Part shown: in pieces, positions 1 to 10,991 of the stretch
Layout: every line of letters begins with the position of its first letter
How positions within the stretch are numbered: position 1 is the first letter of the stretch
Assembly: GCA_024305745.1 (NCBI GenBank)
Contig: JAHRBS010000005.1
Location: 1,054,001-1,118,000 of the forward strand
DNA: 64,000 nucleotides
Direction: 5' to 3'
Source of the DNA: Polyporus tsugae
Lineage: Eukaryota; Basidiomycota; Agaricomycetes; Polyporales; Polyporaceae
The notes under the pieces: generated by a model
Databases searched by the model: none
What the model was told of the DNA's origin: nothing
Seen by the model: the letters and a program-made list of their open reading frames with translations, nothing else
Translations under genes and position numbers: made by a program

Positions 1-3000
1 TCCTCCGCATCGCCCGTAATCATCACGACCTGCACGCCGCCGCTCTGGAGGAGCCCGATCGCGTCCGCGACGCCCTTGCGCGGCGGGTCCAGCATCGCCT
101 GGAAGCCCGCGAACACGAGGTTCGTCTTCTCCCTGTCCAGCTGCGTGCTCGGCGTCCCCGCGCGGCTAGACGGCGCAGACGAGGCTGGGGTCGACTCCAC
201 GGGCCCGTAGCCGTACGCGAGCGCGATGACGCGCAGCCCGCGCGCCGCAGTCGCCCGCGCCTTCGACAGGATGACGCTCCGCGTGCCGGCGTCCAGAGCA
301 GGCGTTGACTCCTCCGAGACGTAGTAGAACTTGCATCGGTCCAGGATCGCGTCGATCGAGCCCTTGATGTAGTAGAGCTCGCGAGGCTGACCGTTGACTG
401 CGAGTCCGTTCAAAGCAGCGCCGTGCGTGCCGCTGATGGCCATGTACTTGCGCTCCGAGCTGAAGGGTAGCTCTGAGCTCCGCGTGAACTCCTGCCGCTG
501 GTCCGCCATGTTGAAAAGCGCCAGGACGTTCAATAGCGCGACGTCCGTGGACTGCCCGACATACTGCCCCTCTTCGTTCCGGACCGCGTTGTTGCAGACC
601 GAGCCTATGGTGAGGGTCTTGCGTAGAGCAGGGGTGACGTGCACGTTCGGAGGCGTGGTCGACGAAGGATCGAGCGAGATGCTCTCGTCTACCGTGTATA
701 CTTCGGTGACGGTCTGCTCATTCTTCGTCAGCGTGCCTGTCTTGTCCGAGCAGATGACCGAGATGGAGCCCAGCGCTTCGACCGAATGTAGTTTCTTGAC
801 GATCGCCTTCCGCCGCGACATACGCAGAACGCCAAGCGCGAGCGTAACCGTCGTCACGATGGGAAGACCTTCGGGGATGGCCGCAACAGCAAGCGACACT
901 GTACTTCACCAAAATCCACGGTTAGCCGTCCCAACGTCCTGGTATTGGATCTGGTGCGTACCTCCGATTGTGAACATGTCGAGCCACGGCCGGTGCTGGA
1001 TGACGCCGAGGATGCAGATGATGCCAATGATACCAAACGAGATCATGGAGAGCTTCTTCGCCAGTTCGTCCATGCTCAGCTGCAGCGGCGTCCGCTTCTC
1101 CTCGACCTCCTGCATCATGGTGAAGATCATACCGAACTCGGTCTGTGTCCCGGTTGCAATAACCACGCCCGCTCCGCGACCTAAAAACAAACGCAATGAG
1201 GGTTATTTTTACACTAGACAGCGAGGATTCGACACACCGTTTCGTACAAGCGTTCCCATGTACGTGATGCACGACCGGTCCGCGAGCGCGACGGGCTCCG
1301 CAGCAGGGGCTCCGTATCCGTTTGCATACCCGTTCGCATGCCCATTAGCGAGGCTCGTGGGGATGCAAGGCTCGGTGTCCTTCCTGCGCGTCGTCGTCTC
1401 TCCAGTCAGACTGCTCTCGTCTACTTCCAGGTCCACAGCGGAAACGAGCCGAATGTCCGCAGGAACACGGTCGCCAGTGGTGAACGTCACGATGTCTCCG
1501 GGCACGAGCTCATTTGCGAGCACATGCAAGGGCTTGCCGTCGCTGTGCAATGCGTAAGTTGTCTGGTAACCCAGCTATTGCACCGTCTGGACGCACCGGA
1601 TGAGGTGGCAATGGTGGGGCACGAGCTTGTTAAGAGCCTCTAAGCTCTTCTCTGACCGCTGCTCTTGGACGAACCCAACTGTAGGAAATTGGTGTTAATA
1701 CGTGAGCCAGTCAAAACGTCCACTTAGCGAGTGGGGTGGCATTGTAGAGTAGAGTGAGCTTCAATGAATGCTCGTCTATACGTGTTCACAAGCAAGCCCG
1801 AGAAATCGATGGAAGTGGAACTCGGCTGGGTCCCTCTTCCATTGCGAACCCCCGCAATCTTTGCTTAGCGTCGTCGCGCCGATCACCATTATCACTCCGT
1901 CGCTATTCGCCACCCAATGTGTCCTACCCACAGCAACCCAGAACCATACGTGGTATGAGTTGCAGGTGACGGAGGTAGTCAGTCCCGCGCGCGAGATTGA
2001 TCAACGAAAGAAACCGGTCGAGCGCGCCACATTCGTGGCCCGTGGCTCTAGCTGAGTGTTCCAACCCAGAAGTCGGGTTTTAGTTGGGTAGTACGACCAC
2101 AGAGGTCGCTGAAGAACACTTCGTAGCCATTGTGGCCGTTCATGAGCCACACTCGTTATCGAGCAGTCGCGCTGGTATACAAGGTCGCGGCGGTGTATGA
2201 CGCGCTTCCATGAGCTGATGAAAGGGAACCCGGCCGTCCGTCAAGATAGCGCAAATTCGCCACTCTGTACGAGTTCCACTTCCACCGTTCCCCTCGTGGC
2301 TCAGCAAGTCCACAGCATGTGCAGTCCTGCAGCGAAAGGAAGGTATAACGCACAGCCACCTCCTTCTGGAATTCTGGGGGGCGGCACGCGATCCTCTCGG
2401 CTCTCCTCTACGAAACATCTTCACCAATGTAAGATGACGATGTGATGTAAGGAGACCATTGAAAACGCCATTCCGCTCTACTTCAAATAAGTCACGGCAA
2501 TATGATTTCCCCAAGACCAACCCACCCGAAACTGTGCGCCGAACGAGCGTAAAGGAATAAGGTGGCTCACCTGTCAACACGATGAGCACCGCAACAGTTA
2601 TGCTGACGGCGTCATCAATATTGCCCATGACCGCGCTGACGACCGCACTCCCACACAAGAGAAGGATGAGCGGGTTCTCGTAAATGGTCTTCGCAAACTT
2701 GACGAACAGAGGTTCGGGCGTAGACACCGAGAACTCGTTGTAGCCGTGGGTTTGCAAGAGTTCTTGCACTCTCCTGAGAGGCAACCCGTGTGTTGCGGAC
2801 GTACCAAAGTGCGACAATGTATCCTGCGGGCCGTCAGGTAATGGTACCAGGGCAGAATTCCCAGTTGTGACGCACCTGTATAGAGCAGTGCGCGAACCGT
2901 GCAGATGCGCTCTCCCTCTCCCCCTCCTCCCGGTGCGTCGGCAGGGGTTCGTACTGCTCTCTGCCAGAGAACGCAGCGAGCAGCCTCCCCCCCGTCCGCT

Positions 3001-3328
3001 CCCAGACGCCCTTCACGCCCTCGGTCTCCATCACGGCCTTGAGTTCCCCTATGGACGGAACGGTGTTGCGTACCGGCGTGGACGGCATCCCCAGAGGACC
3101 CTCGAGCGTATGCCTCCGGAGGGTTGTGCTGTATGCGAAGTGCGCAAGGGCATCCGGAGTTGTCGGCTGGAGTTCATGGTCGTTGCCGGGGAAGTGGGAG
3201 AAGTAGGCAGAGGCTGGCGGAGATTCGTTTCTGTACTGAGCATATACTGGAGCGCGCGAGTTCGCCGCGTATGGTGCTCGTCCGGACGACAAGGAACCTT
3301 CCTCCGCTCGTTTTCGCTCCAAAGCCAT
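1..3328 (-). CDS. PMR1: PMR1-type Golgi Ca2+/Mn2+ P-type ATPase, C-terminus cut by window
   Basis: Pump that moves Ca2+ and Mn2+ into the Golgi using ATP. Exons read from the minus strand: 3328-2876, 2823-2571, 1678-1597, 1542-1238, 1180-962, 898-1; about 736 residues are in the window. Visible signatures in order: cation-transporter N-domain ending [11 protein letters not shown], the [19 protein letters not shown] stretch typical of the secretory-pathway Ca2+-ATPase group, the actuator loop with LTGET, the IPEGLP membrane motif, the phosphorylation motif DKTGTLT (nt 726-746) and, at the window edge, MITGDA. The start ATG lies in CACCATGG. Frames join cleanly at all five introns; four are 52-63 nt, while the third (1679-2570) is 892 nt. 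The Asn/Gly/Tyr-rich insert in the actuator loop ([14 protein letters not shown]) is unusual. Family assignment is firm; the missing part holds the last membrane helices. Confidence 0.93.
1679..2570 (-). other. Oversized 892-nt intron of PMR1, possible insertion
   Basis: Donor GTGAGC at 2570 and acceptor CTACAG ending at 1679 restore the conserved reading [13 protein letters not shown], so the whole stretch is intronic. It is more than ten times longer than the other introns of this gene. It contains a 15-nt inverted repeat, TGGAAGTGGAACTCG at 1810-1824 with its complement at 2270-2284. No long open frame and no transposase motif is visible inside, so a non-coding insertion is the simplest reading. 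Confidence 0.75.
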
Positions 3329-3570
3329 GGTGGAACCGTGGGGCAGAGACCAAGGGGTTCAAGCGCAAGGCGCGTTCTCGGTTGTACTTGTGACTTCAGG
3401 CCAGAGGATACAGTACTTCGCCAGGGCCAGAAAAGAAGTTGTCCTAAGGCCTGAGAATCTGGAAGAGTGGTAATGTGCAAGAGGTGTCGTGGCAAGGAGC
3501 ACGAAGCATCTGGCACTGCAAGCATGTGCTCAGTGCTGTTCCGCAGTATGAACGTCCAGCCAGAAAAAGT

Positions 3571-3643
3571 GGCCAACGCCGGGGTCGAACCGACGACCTT
3601 GGCGTTATTAGCACCACGCTCTAACCAACTGAGCTAGTCGGCC
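3571..3643 (-). tRNA. tRNA-Ile (anticodon AAU)
   Basis: A 73-nt cloverleaf without intron. The 7-bp acceptor stem GGCCGAC pairs with GTTGGCC (one G-U), the D-arm is GCTC/GAGC, the anticodon stem TGGTG/CGCCA closes the loop CTAATAA (anticodon AAT in DNA), and the T-arm loop is TTCGACC. A run of five T downstream on the minus strand fits a Pol III terminator. It is identical to the copy at 10919-10991. Confidence 0.96.
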
Positions 3644-3970
3644 ATATGAGTGGAAAATTCCCGCAATCAACACACCAATGATGGGATACAGACTAGCCAA
3701 CCATTATTATTCGGCGCATACTTACTGCCATTCAAATACAATATATTCAGTCCTTACATGTTGCTAAAGCTGCAGCACAGCTTTGAGTAATCAGTGTAAT
3801 AGACATTAACAACATTCGGCCTGCCCTAAACTCAATCCTAATGCGCCATTTCAACCATCTCTACAAACGTTGTTGAACTTGCAATTGTTCCCATACGACA
3901 CTCGTCATACTGGCATCAATCAACTGAGGCAGAGGGTACAGCAGTTACCAGTAGATCATACTTTGAAACC
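3644..3970. other. Intergenic, upstream of the 3971 gene
   Basis: AT-richer spacer between the tRNA and the following plus-strand gene. No open frame or repeat is visible; it probably holds the promoters of both. Confidence 0.6.
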
Positions 3971-4835
3971 ATGGCAGGACGTGCAGTCTACATGAATGTG
4001 TCCTCTGTCCGCCCGGAGCAGGAAGAAAGCTTTGAGGCGAGTCTTCCTCGTCCCGCCCTCCACTCCCGATCCCTGACCATTCCGTTGCAGGAACGCCGAG
4101 TCCTCGACTACCTGAACGCATTCCGCACGACTGGCCGACCCCCAGTGCCATGTCCACCGCAGCCCACCGATCCGACCCAGCGAGCCGCCCTTGGTTACCC
4201 ACCTCTGTTCCAACCTTACATCGGAGTCGAGGGTGGTGGCCCTCCTGGCTTCAGTGGTGCTGGTCCTGCGGCAAGCACCTCAACGCCAGGTGTACTGGAC
4301 TTTGCTGCCCAAGTCTTCAGGCCGACGGAAACCACAGAGTTTGGAACGAATGCCCGCTTCCAGAGCCTCGTCGCACAGCCCGAATATTCAGGCTACTCCC
4401 CCGAGGTAACACGTTTCTGACGCGTTTCCTGTGAGCGCGTCGTGCTGACCAGACGTCTCGTCGCAGGAGTGCCGTGTGGAAGCGTACAAGATGGGCAAGA
4501 AAACTTCGGACGCGATCCTTCCACAACGTCGTTAAGGTTAATCGGTTCCTCGCGACAGCGACACTGACCCCTCACGACAGCGCTGTTGCTCCCTTCCATC
4601 TCTGTGAGCGCTTCGCAATCGACGCTTCTCAATGGGCCCGCAGACAGTATCCAAAGCATCAACAGTATGCCACCGTACGACCAGCACAGTGTCGAGGTAT
4701 GACCCTCTTTGACCCTCGCCGAACCGCAGTCTCATCGTTCCACAGGAGTTGCGTCTTGCTTTCCAAAGAGGGGGTCGGCCGCTCAACTCCTCGGAGATCG
4801 TCGCCCAAAACGCAGTGCTGAGGCTTACTGTCTGA
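3971..4835 (+). CDS. Conserved-looking protein of unknown function, 234 aa
   Basis: Exons 3971-4405, 4467-4530, 4581-4696 and 4746-4835 join in frame (435+64+116+90 nt) to give 234 residues; introns are 49-61 nt with GT-AG ends. I do not recognise a domain. The N-terminal half is proline-rich, with LQERRVLDYLNAFR as a likely helix; the last exon ELRLAFQRGGRPLNSSEIV reads like a compact folded tail. There is no signal peptide or membrane segment. The ATG follows ACC, a good fungal start context. The closeness of the four-exon fit is the main evidence that it is real. Confidence 0.72.
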
Positions 4836-5324
4836 TTTTCTTTTTCACCTCCCGTCGGCAGCCTGGATAGGGTGTTCCGACACGTGCCCTGTACGAACCG
4901 CATTGACGAGCATTCCCTGCTTTGTATCAATATCATCTATATCTTGATCTTGCCTTCACTCTCGTATGTCCATGCGTCTTGGCTCGCGCAATACCGTGGC
5001 TATAACAGGTGCGCTCTACCTTGGACCAGAACTATAGCTGCTGTCGGTGGCGTACACGTTAGTCTACGTTCAGGTTACCTCAGGTTTTCACTACAAGTCC
5101 TGGAGGGTTCGACATCCACGAAACGCAAGCCTGGCCGGGGATCGCAACAAGTGCATAGTGAAGATCTCAGATGCTTTCGAAATCATAATACAGGTATACA
5201 TAGTCTGTGTGTCTGTGGGTATTGATACATCTCTAATACAACACAATAGCACGCATTCGGCGGAAATCATACGAGCCAGGGTCAAGGTTCCTCCTCCCGA
5301 GCCTATCATTGACTGACAGGTCTC
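4836..5324. other. Convergent 3' spacer
   Basis: Lies between two genes that point towards each other. Only short overlapping frames are visible; probably both 3' untranslated regions. Confidence 0.6.
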
Positions 5325-6296
5325 TCATGTTCTCACAGCAGCAACCGTCAACCACGACCACCCCTTCGCGATCTCCTCCACCCTCTCCATCTCCTCCCCG
5401 CTCACCTCCCCCTTCCACACACTCAGTATGCTCTCCTCTTCGTCGATGCACCTCAACACCTCCTCCACCCCCCGCCCCGCGACGAACCCCAGGTAGCACC
5501 CGACCAGGCACATCGCGTCCGTCGGCCGCCCGGGCGGCGCCGTGACGAGCACGCGCACCGCGTCCTGCTCCGGCATTGCCGCGAGCTCCCTGGGCAGACA
5601 CTCCCCCACGAAGTCGCGCGCCGCGCGCAGCTGCCCGTCCGTCAGCGCCAACGCCGCGCGCGCGCCTCTCTCCGCCTGCTCGGGCAGGACGAGCCGGAGG
5701 CGCTGCGCCTGGCGCGCGGCGTCCCAGCGCCGCTCGATGCTTCCCGCCGCGTACGGCTCCCCGCTCGAGTGCGCGATCTCAACGACGTGCGTGAAGCCTT
5801 CCTCGTGCGCCCTGCTGCTAGGGACCGCAGTGTCGCTGAACGCGACCCAGACGGCGGGGATGATCGCTTGGAGGTGCGGCTCGTCGGACTTTGGGGGCCG
5901 CGGGGTCGGGATGGCAGGGATGGGGGTGGAGTTTACAGTGGGCACAAGCTCCGCCTTGGGCGTCGGCGTCGGCGCTGGCTTCGGCTTCGGGGCACCTGGC
6001 TCGGCGATAGCGTGGAAGTTCTGGAAGCAGGGCTTCGGGTTGCGGCGGCGAGGCAGGTGGCTCAGCCTATGCGGCTGGATGTGACCTTTGGGGGACCAAG
6101 GCCCGGGCGAGGCTTTGAATGGAGTGTCGATTTGGAGGGTCAAGCTCACTCCGCGGTGGTCACGCATCGAGCGGAGGACGGACGGTGCGGGCGGGGGGAA
6201 GACGCTGAGAGGCGTGGTCGGGTACACAATCGGGCTCGTTGACCTAGTCTTGGTTGGGGTCGCGAGGGGCGGGAGGGCGGTCTGCACGATGGACAT
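5325..6296 (-). CDS. Dual-specificity-phosphatase-like protein, catalytic cysteine apparently lost
   Basis: Single-exon frame of 323 residues from the ATG at 6296 (MSIVQTALPP). The frame stays open to 6446, but that extension reads like a 5' leader. The N-terminal 170 residues are Pro/Ser/Thr-rich and probably disordered. The C-terminal part (AVWVAFSDTAVPSS, THVVEIAHSSG, then VRVLVTAPPGRPTDAMCLVGCYLGF) has the order of strands and helices of a dual-specificity phosphatase. The signature HCxxGxxR position reads TAPPGRPTD, so the catalytic Cys and Arg are missing. If this fold assignment is right it would act as a pseudophosphatase, binding rather than cutting phosphate. Fold assignment is inference from pattern. 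Confidence 0.6.
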   Translation of the reverse strand: MSIVQTALPPLATPTKTRSTSPIVYPTTPLSVFPPPAPSVLRSMRDHRGVSLTLQIDTPFKASPGPWSPKGHIQPHRLSHLPRRRNPKPCFQNFHAIAEPGAPKPKPAPTPTPKAELVPTVNSTPIPAIPTPRPPKSDEPHLQAIIPAVWVAFSDTAVPSSRAHEEGFTHVVEIAHSSGEPYAAGSIERRWDAARQAQRLRLVLPEQAERGARAALALTDGQLRAARDFVGECLPRELAAMPEQDAVRVLVTAPPGRPTDAMCLVGCYLGFVAGRGVEEVLRCIDEEESILSVWKGEVSGEEMERVEEIAKGWSWLTVAAVRT

Positions 6297-7484
6297 ATTT
6301 CGTCGACGGTCGTGGTGCTGTTGGTGGGGGATTGTGGACGATGGAACAGTGGTGGGTGACTGTACAGCCTCAGGTGATAGTCGCGATAAGAAAGAAAGAC
6401 AAAGAGACAATGTCAAGTCGCAGACTTGAGAAAGATGGATCAGCAAGAGATTGAGCAGGGTACACTGGGCGACTTACTTTATATACCGTAGGACACGAGG
6501 CCGGGCGAGGTGCCGTAGTGTGGGCCGGAAACACGAGGCGAGCTTCTGGAAGATGTAGAGTCAAAAACGTTTGTCTCGCGTGGTGGCTAGGCAATAGGAG
6601 TAACACGTTAGTTGCCCGCCAGCAAAACCCCGTTTTTATATGTGACCGGCGGCGGTGGCAGTGTGCGAATCGAGGAGTAGGTTCATTGCTCAAAGCATCG
6701 AGTCGGATTCCCTGCCGCAAAACGGTCCCGACTCCAATGGGGCAAGCTCTCGCATACTACCCCAGGCGACATTATGTATAATGCCTTGAGAGCTATCAGT
6801 CTGGTTGAGCGGCAGGCTGCGTCGGTTCGCCTCGGATCGAGAACTTGAAGCCGACGGTCACCGGTCCGCAATCAAATGTTCGCATCGACTGACGTTCACG
6901 TTGAGGCTGGCGTACAGTTACCTTGAAGCTGCAATCTATATGGAATCGGTTACTGCCAAGTCTCTGCGTGTGAATAGAAAGAGTACTTGAAAGTACACGA
7001 CATGGTCACTCTCTCCTAGATGTCACTGAAGTTAGAGGCTATTGCAGTAAGATAGAATAATCATTGCATCTGTTAGCAGCTCCGGCTCCAAGTCTCACAG
7101 ACGTGTGGTTCAAAGGCTCCTTTCGCGTCGGACACTGCTAGGCTATTGAATGGAAAGGACTCGGACAGTTGCGCATGCACGCGCCGGGTTAACGGCTGCG
7201 GATTATGCGCCTTACAGCGGCGCTCCATGGCCCTGATGGCAGAACCTCGGGACCCCGGATCGCCCAACCCCTCGAAAACATGCCGCAAGAACTTGAGAAG
7301 ACAACGCTTCGAAGGGCTTGGCGTAGCTCTCCATCGGATCTCTTCGGGAACGACTGTGAATGGTCGTGAGATTGGCATTCAAAGTGGTACACATAATCAA
7401 TAGCGAAGCTTCGAATTGAACCAACCGCGACACGACAAATGGACCCGAAACGACTCCCCGAGACGCATCCGCCATCCCGGAACT
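6297..7484. other. Intergenic region, no supported gene
   Basis: Spacer between the 5' end of the phosphatase-like gene and the 3' end of the GH18 gene. Several short frames overlap in all directions without a coherent exon chain. No repeat was seen. Confidence 0.5.
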
Positions 7485-8459
7485 TCACGCGTCCCTCGAG
7501 CTTGAAGAGAGCTGCCCGAAAATCCTCGACCACATCCGCGGTTCAGCCTTCGCCTCGCGCGCCGCGAGCTCAAGCTTTGCCCGCGCGGCGGCCTCCATCC
7601 TCTCCGTCTGCACCTGCATCGCGTTCTTCATCGTCACCGCCCACTCCCACGGCTGGCTGCTGTCGGGCAGCGAGTTGAAGTACTCCCAGCCCCCGACGCC
7701 GCCCCACGCCGTCCCGTACTGCTCCATCAGGCTGTGGATGCTCATCACCACGCTGTCCGGGCTGACGTACCCACCGCCGTTCGCCGGGTTCGTGAGCACG
7801 ATCGCGGTGACGCGCGCGGGGTCGATGCCCTGCTCGTAGTCGACGATGCTGATGTACTGGTCGTCGGGAAAGAACGTCCCGAAGCCCGAGTAGAACTGCG
7901 CGTTGTACCACGCGATCTGCGAGCCCATGTTCTGCTCGAGGGTGATGTAGTCGAACCCGGACAGGTTCCCGCCCTCGGTCAGCGCGGACGCGACGGGCGC
8001 GAGCGTGATGATAAAGTCATCGCCGAAGTCCGCCTTGAGCGCCTGGATGAGGTGCGTGATCGTCGCGGGCGAGACGGACTGTTCGACGTCGAGGTCGAGC
8101 CCGTCGAGGTGGTACGTCGCGATCACGTCCCGGAGCGGGGGGTAGTACGTGTCAAAGAGCGAGTCCACCAGGCAGTCGTATGTCCCCGGCGCGGCCCCGC
8201 CGAGCATCCCGATCACCTTCGTCCCGTTGCCCTGGAGCTGTGCGATCTCGGGCCACATGGGATCGAAGAACGAGGAGGAGGGGATGTTGTCGTTGAGGTG
8301 AACGATGTCGGGGCCGGTGTGGCCCATGTTCAGGTGGAACGCGGCGAGCATGAGGTGGGTGACGTAGCCGATGAGCGGAAGTACCGACACGTACTGCCCG
8401 TTGTGGTACTGCGTCTGGTAGTACATGACGACGCGGTTCGCGACTGCGAGGTTTACCAT
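7485..8459 (-). CDS. GH18-family glycoside hydrolase (chitinase/ENGase type), intracellular
   Basis: Family 18 glycoside hydrolase, expected to cleave beta-1,4-linked N-acetylglucosamine in chitin or N-glycans. The active-site motif DGLDLDVE lies at residues 119-126, matching DGxDxDxE with Glu126 as proton donor; GMLGGA (about 84-89) fits the preceding strand and GGVGGWEYFNS the last barrel strand. The 324-residue frame has no intron. I start at the ATG at 8459 (MVNLAVANRVVMYYQ) because the barrel's first strand begins right after it; the same frame is open to 8786 but that part looks like leader sequence. No signal peptide or carbohydrate-binding module is visible, so a cytosolic role in glycan turnover is more likely than secreted chitin attack. 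Confidence 0.88.
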   Translation of the reverse strand: MVNLAVANRVVMYYQTQYHNGQYVSVLPLIGYVTHLMLAAFHLNMGHTGPDIVHLNDNIPSSSFFDPMWPEIAQLQGNGTKVIGMLGGAAPGTYDCLVDSLFDTYYPPLRDVIATYHLDGLDLDVEQSVSPATITHLIQALKADFGDDFIITLAPVASALTEGGNLSGFDYITLEQNMGSQIAWYNAQFYSGFGTFFPDDQYISIVDYEQGIDPARVTAIVLTNPANGGGYVSPDSVVMSIHSLMEQYGTAWGGVGGWEYFNSLPDSSQPWEWAVTMKNAMQVQTERMEAAARAKLELAAREAKAEPRMWSRIFGQLSSSSRDA

Positions 8460-9569
8460 GGTGGGCAGGCAGGCGACCGAGTGTGGAAGGGCCGGGGTGA
8501 AGATAGGAGGGCGGGACCTGTCGGGATCGACTGGGTTCACCGCCGCCTTTATACCAGCCATTTCCGAGATACGAGCAGAGGGGTCCATCCGGGATAGGGA
8601 AACGGGCTGCCTTCTTCCAGGTACACAGTCACGGGCGAGGTAGTATTGTGTGACACATGCGGGCGGCGGGCCATCTGGAAACGGAGGAATAGTCAATGGA
8701 AGCACGTCAAAAGTCTCGGCATCAAGGGAACTTACCGCATTGGATAGGTGTCCTTCGAGAGAGAATCCGATGGGGGAGAGGTGCACGAGGGTCGTTCTTC
8801 AGAAAAACAACGCTGTATAGAAAACGTCAGATAGAGGAAGAGGCTGTACCTCCAACCCACATGGATGGATAGCAGTGAGCTCATGCTCATGGTCAGATGC
8901 CAGGAAGGTGAACGAGAACCGCTTTCTGGCGATTATCGTGCAGCTGCCAGTATCCGTACATTCGATCGCGGGTCGAACAGCGCGGAAGGCAACATACCTC
9001 AATCGGAAAGGTTCAGAAGATCCATTTGACCATCGTCTGCCGCGCAATGTGCGCGTACCTGGACCGAGATGTCATGTCGTTGTACCCGTGTCCGAGCTGC
9101 ATTGAGCAGCCCGAGCCAAGCCCAATGAGCGACGTGCAGTAGATGAAGGGCTACTTCTCAGTGCTGTCGATGGCGCAGATTCCCGCTCTAAACGCTTTAT
9201 CACGACGGCTACAATCTGCGGACTGCGTCAGTTCGTTGACAGAGCGATTCTGGCAATAGGAAACAACTTTACCAACAACGTCGGTGGGAGTAGATAGTGG
9301 TAAGATAGTAAAGGCTGAGGCCGAGGAACTGCCACATGATTCCAGCAACTCGGCTATGCCACGTGGATTCCATGGGGCATTCGAGACTCAAGTAATTTGT
9401 GAACTCCGAGATCTTTCCCAAGTTTACTACCATTGACGCACAGACTACGGTGTCGCCGCGCTTTCAACTGCTGTGCAAACATCGAGTAGTCTGGATCGTT
9501 GTGGAGTGGGAAGAGATGCTTGACCTACAATGGTAAGACATCAAAAGGCAATCTTGGAACACTCCTCCA
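8460..9569. other. Intergenic region upstream of the GH18 gene
   Basis: Holds the GH18 promoter side. No exon chain, repeat or RNA gene could be supported. Confidence 0.5.
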
Positions 9570-10139
9570 TTAATATGTGGCTATCTTCCCAGCTTCAGTA
9601 CGCACTGACATAACGCACCAGATATCGCGATGCTCTTCAAGAATATGCCGACATTGGACCTCGACTTCCTTCGCGCACACCGTCTCCGGTGTCAGTGCCA
9701 GTTCTCCGTGACACATGCTTTTGCCGACTCTTGCTTCAGCAATTTGAACCTCGGACCGGCTAGTACTATTCACTGGAACCTCTTGGCTCAAGTCAGTTGA
9801 TCTACCCTCGGCTAAGATCGTCACATTCCGCCAGTTGCACAACCGTGGCTTCGAAGGCCACCGAGGAGCGAGCATGGTATTTACCCGGCGGCGTCCCAAT
9901 CCCGTGAGGCTGCCAACGGAAGAAGCGAGGGAGTGTTCAAAATTTCCCCTCTTGCGGTACGTTTCTTCTTCTAAGCCGTTCTGCTCCATCCCAGCTTCCC
10001 ACTGATGCGTCGCCAACCATGCTTCGTCGGCTTGAGTCAGGCCGTAGATGAACGGGGCCCGCTTTAGCCAGGCCGGAATCAGAATGATGAGGCGGACAAG
10101 AAACGGCGGAAGGTAGACAGAGACCGTGACGAAGATCAT
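9570..10139 (-). CDS. Doubtful membrane-protein ORF or gene remnant
   Basis: A 189-codon open frame whose first 30 residues (FVTVSVYLPPFLVRLIILIP) would form a membrane helix, followed by a charged stretch up to about residue 85 (nt about 9885), where a GTAAAT donor could end an exon. Downstream residues look less like protein. On the opposite strand 10155-10380 also reads as a hydrophobic segment (GILFAFLITVTVWYV) followed by charged residues, so which strand is coding is unclear. It could be a relic or one exon of a gene I cannot complete. Confidence 0.3.
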   Translation of the reverse strand: MIFVTVSVYLPPFLVRLIILIPAWLKRAPFIYGLTQADEAWLATHQWEAGMEQNGLEEETYRKRGNFEHSLASSVGSLTGLGRRRVNTMLAPRWPSKPRLCNWRNVTILAEGRSTDLSQEVPVNSTSRSEVQIAEARVGKSMCHGELALTPETVCAKEVEVQCRHILEEHRDIWCVMSVRTEAGKIATY

Positions 10140-10918
10140 GCCTCATTGAAGTAGCTAGCGCTTCTGCCATCGCCGGAATTCTGTTCGCGTTTCTCATAAC
10201 TGTGACGGTGTGGTACGTACAAACGAGTGGACCACGCGAACCGGGAGCTTGGCCTTCAGATGAAGAGCCTCGCGTTGAACAGCTGGCACGCTTTGTGGCT
10301 TTGCGACGAGCATTTTTCTATCCACAAGACAAGTACGTTCGACATCTTCCATGTTATGCCATACACGTTGCTACCTACTAAGTAGTAGGCTTCCGAACCC
10401 AGTACTATCCTGCAACTCGATATCTCGACATTCTAAAACTTTGGACGATTGGCTACAAATAAGAATACATAACCTGAAGAGCTGGGAACCAAATGTTCCA
10501 TAGTAGGTCCATCATCATGCCAAGAGAGTGTGCGCCTTCTGGGATGCACATGAACAGAACTCCGTTGCAAATGCCACATGCGATCCCCCATCTTCGGCGG
10601 TAAATTTAAGCTTCAAGGTCCATGTCTGCCGCACCTGATCTGGCATCGTGACGTCGGCGAAATTGAAGGTCCCTCAGTATGCCCGCTCCGGCGTAGGCCA
10701 AGCCCTCTTCCAGCAGGCTAATGTCTTTACGATACCCGCAGTACTATTGATGATACCATTACAGGAAGGGTCTTGATTTCGTCCCTCCCCAAGAGTTGAT
10801 AGTCAACACCTGCCTCGGTCGCTTGGTCGCTTTGTTAAAATTGCAGTCCTTCCCCGCCATCTCCTGATCCGATGAGTGTACATTGAGGTCTCAGGTTAGG
10901 GGAGCCGGGTAAATTATT
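10140..10918. other. Spacer before tRNA
   Basis: Apart from the plus-strand hydrophobic open stretch at about 10155-10380 described with the previous entry, I see nothing here. Confidence 0.45.
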
Positions 10919-10991
10919 GGCCGACTAGCTCAGTTGGTTAGAGCGTGGTGCTAATAACGCCAAGGTCGTCGGTTCGACCCCGGCGTTGGCC
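10919..10991 (+). tRNA. tRNA-Ile (anticodon AAU), second copy
   Basis: Base-for-base identical to the minus-strand copy at 3571-3643 and divergent to it. Same 73-nt cloverleaf and intron-free anticodon loop CTAATAA. A run of T from about 10995 fits Pol III termination. Flanks are not similar, so an old or short duplication is likely. Confidence 0.96.

Noticed and set aside
394..1557. Long plus-strand open frame of 387 codons
   Set aside because: It is exactly antisense to PMR1 exons with DKTGTLT and other motifs; a frame shadow of GC-rich coding sequence.
8460..8786. In-frame N-terminal extension of the GH18 gene
   Set aside because: Composition is not GH18-like; the fold starts right after the ATG at 8459. 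Probably 5' leader.
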